Shown: positions 24,669-33,496 of the stretch, piece after piece | Layout of the letters: every line of letters begins with the position of its first letter | Position numbering within the stretch: position 1 is the first letter of the stretch | DNA from: Microbulbifer agarilyticus | GTDB lineage: Bacteria; Pseudomonadota; Gammaproteobacteria; Pseudomonadales; Cellvibrionaceae | Direction: 5' to 3' | Length of the DNA: 64,000 bases | Assembly (NCBI RefSeq): GCF_001999945.1 | Contig: NZ_CP019650.1 | Coordinates: 62,001 to 126,000, forward strand | Notes under the pieces: generated by a model | Databases searched by the model: none | Seen by the model: the letters and a program-made list of their open reading frames with translations, nothing else | Told to the model about the DNA's origin: nothing | Made by a program: the position numbers and the translations under genes

Positions 24669-26525
24669 TTAGTTGTGAGACTGTTCCAAAGCATAAAAGG
24701 TTGCCTGTACGTAATCGCTGCCGTTACCAGTATTGTTCTGGTTGTAAACACCGGCTTTGAAGTACTGATATTGTTCGGATACGTCGTAACCACTGTTGCT
24801 CATATCCACAACCTGTACCACATCTGCTTTGCCTTCACGGGAGACGGTGACGGTCAGGGTGTTACCGACGACCTTCACTTCGTAACTCCACTTCTCGCCC
24901 AGTGCAATACCGTCGGCAGGGTCGGAAGCGCTGCTGGAGCGGCTACCAATCATGTCGTACCAGCTGTCGCTGCCGCCGTTCGGCTCATGCGCCATATACA
25001 CGGAACCTTTGCTGTTGCCAGGCAGTTTGCGGTAGTAGAGACGCAGGGGTTCGTCGTTGTTGGCATGGATCTGACCAACGATTACACGGCCAACCTGGCC
25101 GCTGTCGCCGGTCGTGGTGACATGATCAACAGACAGGGTTGCACGCAGTACGCCGTCAACACCACCAGCTGCGTTGCGGGCTGCTGACGGGGCTGAACCG
25201 AATACCCAGTTGTTACCGTTCACGCCCTGAGTAGCGATGCTGGTATCTCCGCGGCGCAACATTTCACGCAGCTCGGTGCGGGTATAAGACGTGTTGGTGG
25301 AGGTTTTGTAGCCGTCCACCGGGCAGCGGAACACCATGCCGCCATCGGCTGCAGTGTAGAAGTAGGTACCGTCGGCGTAGCCAGCGTTCAGTGCGTTTTC
25401 CTTGATATCGTCGGACTTGCCGTTGCCATCGTTGTCGGTCGGTACACTCAGGTACCAGGCGCTCAGGTCAAAGTTGCTGGATGGGGGCAAGTTCGGATCC
25501 AGGCCACCACCGGAACCGGAGCCGCCACTGGAGCTGCCGCCTGAACTGCTAGAGCTTGAGGAGCTGGAACTGGAGCTCGAAGAACCGCCGCCGGAACTAC
25601 TGCTAGAGCTGCCGCCATCGGTACAACCGATCACATCCATCTCCAGAATACTGTTCCAGTTGTTGGCGGTGTTGCCGCTGCCGGTAACGCGAACGTAGCG
25701 CGCGCTGGAATCTGCCACATCGTAGCTTTCCAGGTCCGCGCTGTTGCCGCTGGATTGTCCACCGGACAGGACTACGGTCCAATTGCTGTTGTCGGTCGAG
25801 GTTTCGACTTCGAAGAAGCTCGTGCGCTGATTGCCTTTGTACCAAGCAATATCGATTTCTTTCACAGTCTGCGCAGCGCCGAGATCAAGTGTTATCCACT
25901 TGATGCCTTGTGAGGACCAACGTGTAGCAAGACTGCCGTCAATCACGTTTGCCGGGCCATTGCCATCGTTACTGCCATCGTCAGAGGCAGAAGCCACCGA
26001 CAGATTGCTGCCGGAGGTACAGCTGCCACCGCCAGAGCTCGAGGAGCTACTGGACGAGCTTGACGAACTTGAAGAGCTGGAGCCAGAGCCCAGATTTTCG
26101 AGCGCGAAGTCATCGAAGCGACCTTCGCTACCGTTGTAGGCACCGAATACAGTAATGCTGCTGGCGCTACCGGAATTGAAGTCCACGGATACTTGTTGCC
26201 AATCGGAATTACTGGCGTTGCTATCGAAGGTGCTGCCGTTTACTTGTGCCCCGATGGTGCCGGAACCACGCACATAAGCCGTCAATCGGTAATTCGTGTT
26301 TGCACTGACAGGAACATCCTGTTCAACGCGACCACCACTGCCGGAAATCTTCGCGGACTTGCTGCCACTATTGGCAACGCCGGAGAGGGCAGAGGGATCG
26401 GTGTCAGCCCAGTTGTCCCAGCTACTTTCGAAGCCGGGGTTTTGAATGGATGCGTTGGCGCTGGCAATACAGGTCGACAGCACGGCGGCACAACTGAGTT
26501 TCATCGCTAAAGATGTTGGTTTCAT
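24669..26525 (-). CDS. Three-module alginate lyase (PL7)
   Basis: A 618-aa secreted lyase. Signal peptide (about residues 1-26), a CBM16/CBM4-like beta-sandwich (about 27-147), a poly-Ser linker, a CBM32-type F5/8 domain (about 170-302; SNLSVASASDDGS...RWSSQG...WITLDLG), a second long Ser/Gly linker, and the PL7 catalytic domain (about 345-618). PL7 motifs are RTELREM, QIH and YFKAGVYNQN, which carry the catalytic Arg, Gln/His and Tyr. It should cut alginate by beta-elimination; M or G preference cannot be read. Poly-Ser linkers of this kind are typical of Saccharophagus and Microbulbifer enzymes. No operator of the alginate type was found nearby, except a weak CTGGTCAAC at 26681. Confidence 0.93.
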   Translation of the reverse strand: MKPTSLAMKLSCAAVLSTCIASANASIQNPGFESSWDNWADTDPSALSGVANSGSKSAKISGSGGRVEQDVPVSANTNYRLTAYVRGSGTIGAQVNGSTFDSNASNSDWQQVSVDFNSGSASSITVFGAYNGSEGRFDDFALENLGSGSSSSSSSSSSSSSSSSGGGSCTSGSNLSVASASDDGSNDGNGPANVIDGSLATRWSSQGIKWITLDLGAAQTVKEIDIAWYKGNQRTSFFEVETSTDNSNWTVVLSGGQSSGNSADLESYDVADSSARYVRVTGSGNTANNWNSILEMDVIGCTDGGSSSSSSGGGSSSSSSSSSSSSSSGGSSSGGSGSGGGLDPNLPPSSNFDLSAWYLSVPTDNDGNGKSDDIKENALNAGYADGTYFYTAADGGMVFRCPVDGYKTSTNTSYTRTELREMLRRGDTSIATQGVNGNNWVFGSAPSAARNAAGGVDGVLRATLSVDHVTTTGDSGQVGRVIVGQIHANNDEPLRLYYRKLPGNSKGSVYMAHEPNGGSDSWYDMIGSRSSSASDPADGIALGEKWSYEVKVVGNTLTVTVSREGKADVVQVVDMSNSGYDVSEQYQYFKAGVYNQNNTGNGSDYVQATFYALEQSHN

Positions 26526-26693
26526 GTGACCCTCTTTATGTATTTTTGTAGGGTTTTCTAATTTGCAGCGTAAAAACCACCGCTGCGTCGTTTACCGAGT
26601 TTTCTAACCACGACAATGGCTCCGGTTGTGTCCGGTGCTCCCTGCTGTGCGCGGAAAAATAGCGAAAAAGAGCGGTAAATCTGGTCAACGTAT

Positions 26694-26722
26694 GCAGCCG
26701 GCGGTGTGAAACCGCCGGCTGC
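26694..26722 (-). terminator. Strong GC-rich hairpin after the receptor gene
   Basis: GCAGCCGGCGGT (26694-26705) and ACCGCCGGCTGC (26711-26722) form a perfect 12-bp stem with a 5-base loop, 45 bases past the stop of the minus-strand receptor gene. There is no clear T-run, so it may be a stability hairpin as much as a terminator. Confidence 0.6.
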
Positions 26723-26767
26723 AAAATCACTACCGTATTTCAGTAGCTTTATCGTGTTCGTCCTAAA

Positions 26768-29638
26768 TTAGAACTTCGCACGTACGCCCAGTACGTAACG
26801 GCGGTCGGTTTCCATAATCTGGAAAGCGGTACCGTTGGAACCGGTGTTGATGGTGGGCTCTGCAGTCAGGTTGGTGATGTTGGCGATTACAGTGATGTCA
26901 CCGGTCACATCGTAGCTGGCAGAGAGATCCAGTTGCGAAAGGTCTTCGCGATAGTTGTTACCCAGGGTTGGATCGTCGGAACCAGCACCCAGAACGAGTT
27001 CGCCCAGTGGCAAGACACGCTTGGTTTGAGCTTCGTCGAGGAAACGATCGCGATAGGTATACGCTAAACGAATTCCGAGGCCTTCATACTCGTAGTAGAA
27101 CTGCGTGTTGAAGGTGTTTTTGGAGATATCTTCCAGTGGCGTGCCGTTGGGATCTTCACTATCTGCATAGGTGTAGTTGGCGCTCATACCCAGGCCAGAC
27201 CAGCGACCGGGCAGGAAGTCGAAGGCTTGCTGGTAACCCAGCTCCAGGCCCTGAATCTTGCCGTTTTCACCATTGGTGATGAAGTCGGTGAGAATACCCA
27301 TGTCGGAAATAGGCGTGTTCTCGTTGGCGTACTGAATACCATTGGCCTGCCACAGACAGATCTTGTCGTAGTCAGAGGTATTGGTCAGCGTGCTGACAAC
27401 TTCTGGCTGGTTTTCGCACTCGAACGTCTGGGTCAGGAAGGATTCAACATCCTTATAAAACAGGGTTGCTGAGACCATGTTGCTGTCCCAGTAGTGCTCG
27501 GCGGCGATGTCATACTGGGTCGCACGGTAAGGTTCCAGCTCCGGGTTACCGCGGCTGGCAGCGATGTACGCATCGCGATAGTTGTAGGCCGGGCTCAGCT
27601 CGTTAAAGTCCGCACGGCGCATTACCTTGGCGGCAGCAAAGCGCAGCTGGGTATCGTCGGTCAGGCTCCAGGTTACGTTCAGGCTGGGCAGGAAGTCGTC
27701 ATAGCTTGCGCCATCGGAAACAACCTCACCCTCTTGATAGGCACTGGAACTGATATCGGTTGATACGTAGCGGCCACCGACGATCGCACGCACATCACCG
27801 AAGTCGAGGTTTGCCTGGATATAGGCCGCGGAGGTCTCCTCGTTCACTTCGGAATAGCTGCCTTCCTGATACTCGAGGTTGTCTGCGAGGCTACCGCTGA
27901 TTTCCATATTGGTGCCGGCCAGCAGCTGCTGCACGATGTCAAAGGTTGCCTGCTGGTTCTGCAAAAGACCCACATCGTATGCGGTCACTTTCGCCAGGTC
28001 GTAGGCACCGCTTCTGCCGGTGTGCTCGAAAGCATCGCCACTGAAGTCGTAGTCTTTGATGACATCCGGGAATTGGGCGGCGATGTCTTCCATCCAGATG
28101 ATGTCAGGATTGCCGTCAGCATCTTCCAGGTTCTTAAAGATATTGGTGATACGGAACTGATAGCGATTCTGCTCGAAATCGCGAGAAGTCACACGTACGC
28201 CACTCTTAACTGATGATACCCAATCGAGGCCAAATGGCTCGGCGTATTCCACATCAAATTTGAACGCGCTTTCTTCGTTATTGATATAGGTACGAGTATC
28301 TTCGTAACGACGGAACGCCTGATTTTGCTGATCGGTAAATACATAGCCGTCGGCAAAGTCGATTGTTGGTGCGCTGCTGTTGCTGTTCTCGAAGGTAACC
28401 GGAACCAGCCACTTGTTTTCGCCTTCTGCGCCTTGACCTTCCAGCGCGCGATCAATACCGCGGAAGCGGAATTCGGAGAAGGGGGTGTAGCTGTCGGCTT
28501 CGGCGTAGGAAAACTCACCGCTTACGGTTAGCTTATCGGTGAAGTCCCACTCACCACCGAACGCATGGCTGAACGAGTCGCTGTTGCGGAAGCTGGAACC
28601 CGCAGTTTGCAAAGGCTGCACTTCATCGTACATAAAGTTTTGCAGCTGACCGTTTCCATCTTCATAGGTTTCGCCCGGGATAACGGTCGGCGTGTCGAGG
28701 ATGTGCAGCAGTGAGAAGGTTTCCTGGCTGCCAGCGCGTTCAACGGAGTTCAAGTCCAGATAGAACTGACCCTGTTCGGAGGCGGGTGCCCACTGGAAAG
28801 AAAGGTTAATTGCGGTGCGCTCGCGTTCTTCGGTACGTGGGTTGAAGGTGTGCTCGCGACCGTATACGTAGTTGCCACTGGGTGTGTTTTGTGCCGGCGC
28901 AAGGCCGTCCACTTCACCTACCTGTAACTGCAGCAGGGATTCGTCGCGGCGCAGTTCGCGGTCCTGATAGGCCAGAGACGCGATAACGCCAAAAGTACCA
29001 GCATCACCCAGGTCCCAGGTATTACCGACGCCTGAGCTCATGATGGGCGCCAGGTTATCCGCTTTATCGGCGTACTCACCCTGCACGGATATGGCGGCCA
29101 GTGGTCCATCGAGATCCAGTGGGCGTGCCATTTTAAGGCTGATGGTGCCGCCCAGTGCGCCCTCGGTCATGTCGGGGGTTGGTGACTTAATCACTTCCAC
29201 TTTTTGGAGGAAGGCGGCGGGGAAATCCTGGAAGTCGACGCCGCTACGGGTGTCACCTAGTACGGAGCGGCCATTTACTTCCACACGGTTCTGGGTGAGG
29301 CCGCGGATAGAAACCTCAGAGCCCACACCAAAATCGCGGTTAATGGAAACACCAGTAACGCGCTGCAGGGCTTCGGCGATGTTGTTATCAGGGAGCTTAC
29401 CGATGTCTTCGGCGACAACGGCGTCAACCACACGGGCATCGTCGCGCTTGGCATCGGCAGCGGCTTCCAGACTGTGACGGATACCGGTTGTGACAACCTC
29501 TTCCATTACAGTGGATTCGCCCGATTGGGCGAAGGTCATGGGCGCAAACGCCATCGCGGAGGCGGAGAGCATTAATACGCTGAGGTCCCGCACAGCGCTC
29601 TGCTTATCGAACTTCTTAAACTTCTTATAGTTATCCAT
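26768..29638 (-). CDS. TonB-dependent receptor, alginate oligosaccharide type
   Basis: Outer-membrane receptor of 956 aa. After a signal peptide (ending TFAQSG near residue 39) come a TonB-box-like segment (VMEEVVTTGIRHSL), the plug domain (about 60-190; GVSINRDFGVGSEVSIRGL, EVNGRSV) and a 22-strand barrel ending in the classical aromatic C-terminus (RRYVLGVRAKF). It should import large alginate fragments using TonB energy. It lies downstream of kdgK on the same strand but has its own leader with TTGGT motifs and is preceded by the kdgK terminator, so it is probably a separate transcript of the same regulon. GAGAGGAAA lies before the ATG. Confidence 0.9.
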   Translation of the reverse strand: MDNYKKFKKFDKQSAVRDLSVLMLSASAMAFAPMTFAQSGESTVMEEVVTTGIRHSLEAAADAKRDDARVVDAVVAEDIGKLPDNNIAEALQRVTGVSINRDFGVGSEVSIRGLTQNRVEVNGRSVLGDTRSGVDFQDFPAAFLQKVEVIKSPTPDMTEGALGGTISLKMARPLDLDGPLAAISVQGEYADKADNLAPIMSSGVGNTWDLGDAGTFGVIASLAYQDRELRRDESLLQLQVGEVDGLAPAQNTPSGNYVYGREHTFNPRTEERERTAINLSFQWAPASEQGQFYLDLNSVERAGSQETFSLLHILDTPTVIPGETYEDGNGQLQNFMYDEVQPLQTAGSSFRNSDSFSHAFGGEWDFTDKLTVSGEFSYAEADSYTPFSEFRFRGIDRALEGQGAEGENKWLVPVTFENSNSSAPTIDFADGYVFTDQQNQAFRRYEDTRTYINNEESAFKFDVEYAEPFGLDWVSSVKSGVRVTSRDFEQNRYQFRITNIFKNLEDADGNPDIIWMEDIAAQFPDVIKDYDFSGDAFEHTGRSGAYDLAKVTAYDVGLLQNQQATFDIVQQLLAGTNMEISGSLADNLEYQEGSYSEVNEETSAAYIQANLDFGDVRAIVGGRYVSTDISSSAYQEGEVVSDGASYDDFLPSLNVTWSLTDDTQLRFAAAKVMRRADFNELSPAYNYRDAYIAASRGNPELEPYRATQYDIAAEHYWDSNMVSATLFYKDVESFLTQTFECENQPEVVSTLTNTSDYDKICLWQANGIQYANENTPISDMGILTDFITNGENGKIQGLELGYQQAFDFLPGRWSGLGMSANYTYADSEDPNGTPLEDISKNTFNTQFYYEYEGLGIRLAYTYRDRFLDEAQTKRVLPLGELVLGAGSDDPTLGNNYREDLSQLDLSASYDVTGDITVIANITNLTAEPTINTGSNGTAFQIMETDRRYVLGVRAKF

Positions 29639-29700
29639 CTAACAGTTTCCTCTCATTGTAAGAACGATTTTATTTTTATTAACTCGCAGTAGACGGAGTT

Positions 29701-29760
29701 AAACCAATTCAAGAAAACCTGTCAATCATATTGGTTTCCGTATTGGTAAGACAGGTTGGT
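29701..29760. promoter_or_regulatory. Candidate GntR/FadR-type operators before the receptor gene
   Basis: AAACCAAT (29701-29708) and ATTGGTTT (29730-29737) form a spaced inverted repeat, followed by TTGGTAAGACAG at 29743-29754 and another TTGGT at 29756-29760. TTGGTNNNACAG recurs upstream of the local GntR gene (42617). A further near-palindrome centred on CAATTG lies at 29873-29890. The rest of the 358-base gap is AT-rich with no gene. Confidence 0.5.
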
Positions 29761-29945
29761 AGGGATTTACCATAAGACATTGTTTTATAAATATTTTTTC
29801 TTAATAACTGGAAACTACGATAAATAATAATTATTTCTATGTTTGTGGTATGGCTCTTAAAAACGGAAAAGGGTCAAACCAATTGTCTTGATAGGTGTGC
29901 TGTGCTGCTAATGGGTGCATGCGCGCCTGAGAAACTTCGAGGCAT

Positions 29946-29973
29946 AAAAAAAGCGGCTTAAAAGCCGCTTTTT
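29946..29973 (-). terminator. Bidirectional terminator after kdgK
   Basis: AAGCGGCTT (29951-29959) pairs with AAGCCGCTT (29962-29970), flanked by A and T runs, 24 bases past the kdgK stop. Confidence 0.85.
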
Positions 29974-29996
29974 CGAGCACGGAAACCGCAAAATAT

Positions 29997-30965
29997 TTAT
30001 GCAGGGTCCGCCTCAGTAACAGGCATTGTCGGCATCGCGCTTTGCGCGATGATCGCACCGCGATGCTGGATTACCGTGCCCGCAAGCTTGTGCCCGCAGA
30101 GGGCCGCTTCTTCGGCGTTGTTGCCGTCGAGACGGCTGGCAAGGTAGCCCGCATTAAACGAGTCGCCCGCGGCCGTAGTATCGATTGGTGTTACCTTATT
30201 GGCCGGGACCAGCTTCGGGTCGCGGTGTGGCTGAACGATCAGGCATCCTTCGGCACCCAATTTCAACACTACCTCTTTTACACCGTACTCCTGGAAACGC
30301 GCCAAAGCGGTATCGGTATCACTATCGGCGAACAACAGCTGCTCGTCTTCAAAGGTGGGTAGAGCAATGTCCGTCAAACGCAGTATCTGCTCATACGCCT
30401 TGCGCGTGAGTGTCTCACTGCCCCATAGCCGCGGCCGGTAATTTCCGTCAAAAATGACTTGCCCACCACCCTGGCGGAATTCCGCCAGGAACTCGAACAG
30501 ACATTCACGTCCATATGGAGAAAGAATCGCAAGAGAAATACCGGAAAGGTATACCGCATCGAAATCCTTTAACTCCGCAAAGAGTTGCTTGGCAGCCTGT
30601 GGATTGTCCAGTAGACGCTTGGCGGGTGCGCGATCTCTCCAGTAGTGGAAAGTGCGCTCCCCACTGGCGTCAGTCTCGATCAGGTAAAGCCCGGGCGTAC
30701 CGTTCGCCTCACGCTTCACCAGATCGCAGCCGATGCCTTCGGCTTGCCACTGGCGGATCATCCAATCGCTCAGGTGATCATCACCGAGCGCTGTCACATA
30801 TTCGACGCTGGCGCCGAGCCTGGACATATACAAGGCTGTATTTAGCGTGTCGCCACCAAAAGCGAGTCCCGCGCTTAGGCGCGACTCACTGTGATGGCTG
30901 CGACAATCGTCGCCGAGGTTCATTTCGAGCATACACTCGCCGATGACCGCTATGCGCTTGTGCAT
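29997..30965 (-). CDS. kdgK: 2-dehydro-3-deoxygluconokinase (KDG kinase)
   Basis: PfkB-family sugar kinase of 322 aa that phosphorylates 2-keto-3-deoxygluconate to KDPG for the Entner-Doudoroff aldolase. The N-terminal substrate-binding region has GECMLEM and GGDTLNTALYMSRLG; the C-terminal PfkB signature is DTTAAGDSFNAGYLA, with the catalytic Asp in GDSF. It is the last gene of the minus-strand alginate gene run, 48 bases after the SDR reductase, which makes its substrate. No KDPG aldolase lies in the window, so that step is encoded elsewhere. Confidence 0.93.
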   Translation of the reverse strand: MHKRIAVIGECMLEMNLGDDCRSHHSESRLSAGLAFGGDTLNTALYMSRLGASVEYVTALGDDHLSDWMIRQWQAEGIGCDLVKREANGTPGLYLIETDASGERTFHYWRDRAPAKRLLDNPQAAKQLFAELKDFDAVYLSGISLAILSPYGRECLFEFLAEFRQGGGQVIFDGNYRPRLWGSETLTRKAYEQILRLTDIALPTFEDEQLLFADSDTDTALARFQEYGVKEVVLKLGAEGCLIVQPHRDPKLVPANKVTPIDTTAAGDSFNAGYLASRLDGNNAEEAALCGHKLAGTVIQHRGAIIAQSAMPTMPVTEADPA

Positions 30966-31013
30966 GGTGTTCCGCCTGTTTACCGCAATACTCTATTCGA
31001 CTGTTCTTCCCGC

Positions 31014-31763
31014 TTAGGAGAAGAACAGGCCACCGTTGATGTCGATGTTGGTACCGGTGATGAAAGAAGCTTCGTCAGACGCCAGGTAGGCAACTGCGTC
31101 GGCAACTTCCGGTGCTTTACCTTCACGCTTCAGCGGAGTGGCATTCGCAACGTTGGTACGTACGGCATCTTTGGTGAAGACGTCGTGGAAAGTCGTGCTG
31201 ATCATACCCGGGCACAGAGAGTTAACGCGGATGTTCTGCGGACCCAGCTCTTTCGCCATAGCGCGGGTGAAGGTCATTACCGCACCTTTGGAAGTCGCGT
31301 AGGCAGAAGCACCGGGGCCACCGCCGTCACGGCCAGCCTGGGACGCCAGGTTTACGATAGCGCCGCCGTCCATGTGCGGAACAACCGCTTTGGTCAGCAG
31401 GAAGGTGCTGTTCAGGTTCAGGGCGATCACTTTGTTGAAGAAGTCTTCGTCCATTTCGCCGAGGGTTTTACGCTCAACCAGACCGCCAGCAACGTTTACC
31501 AGAACGTCGATGTTGGAGCCGTAAGCTTCCTGTGCTGCAGCAACCACTGCGTCAACATCCGCCTGCTTGGTCATATCGCCTTGAGCGATGATGGCTTCGC
31601 CGCCGGCCGCTTTGATTTCGGCCAGGGTTTCTTCTGCAGTCTGGCTATTGCTGAAGTAGTTCACGACTACTTTCGCGCCCTCTGCCGCCAGCTTCAAAGA
31701 CACCGCCTTGCCGATGTCTCGTGCCCCACCGCTGACGATGGCTACTTTGCCTTGAAGTTTCAT
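31014..31763 (-). CDS. SDR oxidoreductase, probable DEHU reductase
   Basis: Short-chain dehydrogenase of 249 aa. The cofactor motif is SGGARDIGK at residues 11-19 (instead of the usual TGxxxGIG), followed by NVAGG near residue 88, a catalytic Ser in NLASQAGRD, and YATSK near residue 155. In alginate loci such enzymes reduce 4-deoxy-L-erythro-5-hexoseulose uronate to 2-keto-3-deoxygluconate, and the position before kdgK and after the transporter fits that. The ATG at 31763 has AGGAG six bases upstream; a longer upstream frame overlaps the MFS gene. Cofactor preference cannot be read with certainty. Confidence 0.88.
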   Translation of the reverse strand: MKLQGKVAIVSGGARDIGKAVSLKLAAEGAKVVVNYFSNSQTAEETLAEIKAAGGEAIIAQGDMTKQADVDAVVAAAQEAYGSNIDVLVNVAGGLVERKTLGEMDEDFFNKVIALNLNSTFLLTKAVVPHMDGGAIVNLASQAGRDGGGPGASAYATSKGAVMTFTRAMAKELGPQNIRVNSLCPGMISTTFHDVFTKDAVRTNVANATPLKREGKAPEVADAVAYLASDEASFITGTNIDINGGLFFS

Positions 31764-31824
31764 AGTTACTCCTAACTGTATTTTTTTCGTCCGAATATGT
31801 TTCGAAGAGTGATCAACGTTTGTC

Positions 31825-33120
31825 TTAGCTCGCTGCTTCAGCGAGTTGCTTCTTTTCCTGCTTGCTGCGCACCGGTGCGATACGCCCCCCAACAAACAGG
31901 ACAGAAATCAACATCAGGGGCACCAGTGATGCGCCGAGAATGAAGAAGGGTGGGTAATAGGTGCCATCGTTAGTGATGATCGGAACCATCTGGATGGCGG
32001 TGATTACACTGATAACACCGACCGCGCCGCTGATACCGGCGAGGCTGGCTACGCTCTTACCAGAGAAGTAGTCGCTTGGCAGTGTCTGGATATTGTTGAT
32101 CGCTGCCTGGAAGCCAAACAGGATCACTGTGATCAGCGCGAGTGCTGCCGCGGGTGTTGCTGCAACAGTTGTCGCCAGCAGTGCAGGCAACATGCAACAG
32201 CCACCTAGAACAACGGCGAACTTACGGGATTTGTTTACGCTCCAGCCGCTGCTGATCAGCTTACCGGACAGCCAGCCGCCAAAGATCGCGCCAGCCGCGG
32301 CACCGCAGTATGGAATCCATGCGGAAGCACCGATTGCCTTAACGTCAAAACCGAATTTGTCGTTCAAGTACAGTGGCAGCCAGGCCACGAACAGCCACCA
32401 GATTGGCTCAATAAAGAAACGTGCTGAAATAACGCTCCAGCTCTGACGGTGAGACAGGAGCTCGCGCAGCGTCGGCACGTACTCATCTTCGTTTTTCTCG
32501 GGTGCAATCTGGCCAGAAAGGATCAGCTGACGTTCTTCTTCGGTAATCCAAGGGTGCGCATCCGGACCACTCTTGTAAATGATCATCCAGGGCACCAGCC
32601 AGATGAAGCCGAGTAGCGCGATGACAACAAAAGTCGCCTGCCAGCCAAGGAATGCGTACAGGAAGGCAACCAGTGGGGGGGCGATAATGCTGCCCGCAGA
32701 GGCACCTGCGCCGAAAATACCCTGCGCAAGCGCACGCTCTTTGGCTGGGAACCATTCGGCGTTGGCCTTGGTTGCACCCGGCCAGTTACCCGCTTCACCG
32801 AACCCAAGCAGCGTACGGAAAATGCTGAAGGACGCCACGGAAGTCGCCAGCGCATGCATGGCAATCGCCACCGACCATACGATAATAGAAAGCATAAAAC
32901 CGAGACGTGTACCGATCGCATCAAAGACGCGACCAAACACGGCCTGACCGATTGCGTAGGCAATCAGGAATACGCTCATGATGTTCGCGTAGTCGTGGCT
33001 GTCCATACCGAGGTCGTCGGCAATACCGGGCCACATAACGGAAAGCGCGGTGCGGTCGATGTAGTTAATGATGGTGGCTAGTGCCACCAGGGACACAATG
33101 GTCCAGCGTAAGTTCTTCAT
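31825..33120 (-). CDS. MFS transporter, hexuronate family
   Basis: A 431-aa major facilitator of the anion:cation symporter type (ExuT-like). Twelve hydrophobic helices are apparent. The N-terminal NYIDRTALSVMWPGIADDLG is typical of the family, as are FGEAGNWPGATKANAEWFP and the mid-loop with charged residues. It should bring the unsaturated monouronate or its linear form from periplasm to cytoplasm. It sits between the KdgF-like cupin and the SDR reductase, 14 and 61 bases apart. The C-terminus (RSKQEKKQLAEAAS) is cytoplasmic. Confidence 0.9.
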   Translation of the reverse strand: MKNLRWTIVSLVALATIINYIDRTALSVMWPGIADDLGMDSHDYANIMSVFLIAYAIGQAVFGRVFDAIGTRLGFMLSIIVWSVAIAMHALATSVASFSIFRTLLGFGEAGNWPGATKANAEWFPAKERALAQGIFGAGASAGSIIAPPLVAFLYAFLGWQATFVVIALLGFIWLVPWMIIYKSGPDAHPWITEEERQLILSGQIAPEKNEDEYVPTLRELLSHRQSWSVISARFFIEPIWWLFVAWLPLYLNDKFGFDVKAIGASAWIPYCGAAAGAIFGGWLSGKLISSGWSVNKSRKFAVVLGGCCMLPALLATTVAATPAAALALITVILFGFQAAINNIQTLPSDYFSGKSVASLAGISGAVGVISVITAIQMVPIITNDGTYYPPFFILGASLVPLMLISVLFVGGRIAPVRSKQEKKQLAEAAS

Positions 33121-33134
33121 TATTATTATCCTGA

Positions 33135-33476
33135 TTAGTTATTCAGAAAATCTTCCCGGTACGGGCTGAAGGTGTCGAGCAATACACCGGCTTTTTTACA
33201 CACCGCACCGTGTTCCAGGTGAGGCGCGATGTAAAAACTATCTCCTGCGGAAAGCAGCTTCTTCTCGCCATCGACCTGCACCTCAAACTCACCACTTTCC
33301 ACATAGCTAACCTGTGTGTGTGGGTGTTTGTGTACGTAGCCAATGCTTCCTTCCTCAAACCAAACACGGACAATCATCAGGTTGTCATCGTGGCCGAGGA
33401 TCTGCCGCTTGATGCCACCACCGAGGTCTTCGACCTCGACATCCTGGGCTTGGACAAATGCGTCAGTTGCGGGCAT
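33135..33476 (-). CDS. kdgF: Cupin protein, KdgF-type uronate linearisation enzyme
   Basis: A 113-aa single-domain cupin. Metal ligands are expected in GYVHKHPHTQVSYVESGEFEV (two His, Gln) and PHLEHGAVC (His). KdgF proteins convert 4,5-unsaturated monouronates released by lyases into the open-chain keto form used by the downstream reductase. Placement between the PL17 exolyase and the transporter, 20 and 14 bases away, supports this job. No signal peptide is present, so it acts in the cytoplasm. Confidence 0.88.
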   Translation of the reverse strand: MPATDAFVQAQDVEVEDLGGGIKRQILGHDDNLMIVRVWFEEGSIGYVHKHPHTQVSYVESGEFEVQVDGEKKLLSAGDSFYIAPHLEHGAVCKKAGVLLDTFSPYREDFLNN

Positions 33477-33496
33477 ATCGTTCTCCGCTAAATCCG

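Noticed and set aside
25500-26100. Serine-codon-rich tracts as a repeat array
   Set aside because: They are irregular codon runs encoding poly-Ser linkers, with no spacer-repeat structure; not a CRISPR or satellite.
30891-31775. 294-codon frame antisense to the SDR gene
   Set aside because: It is the shadow of a firm SDR gene; composition and lack of motifs argue against coding.
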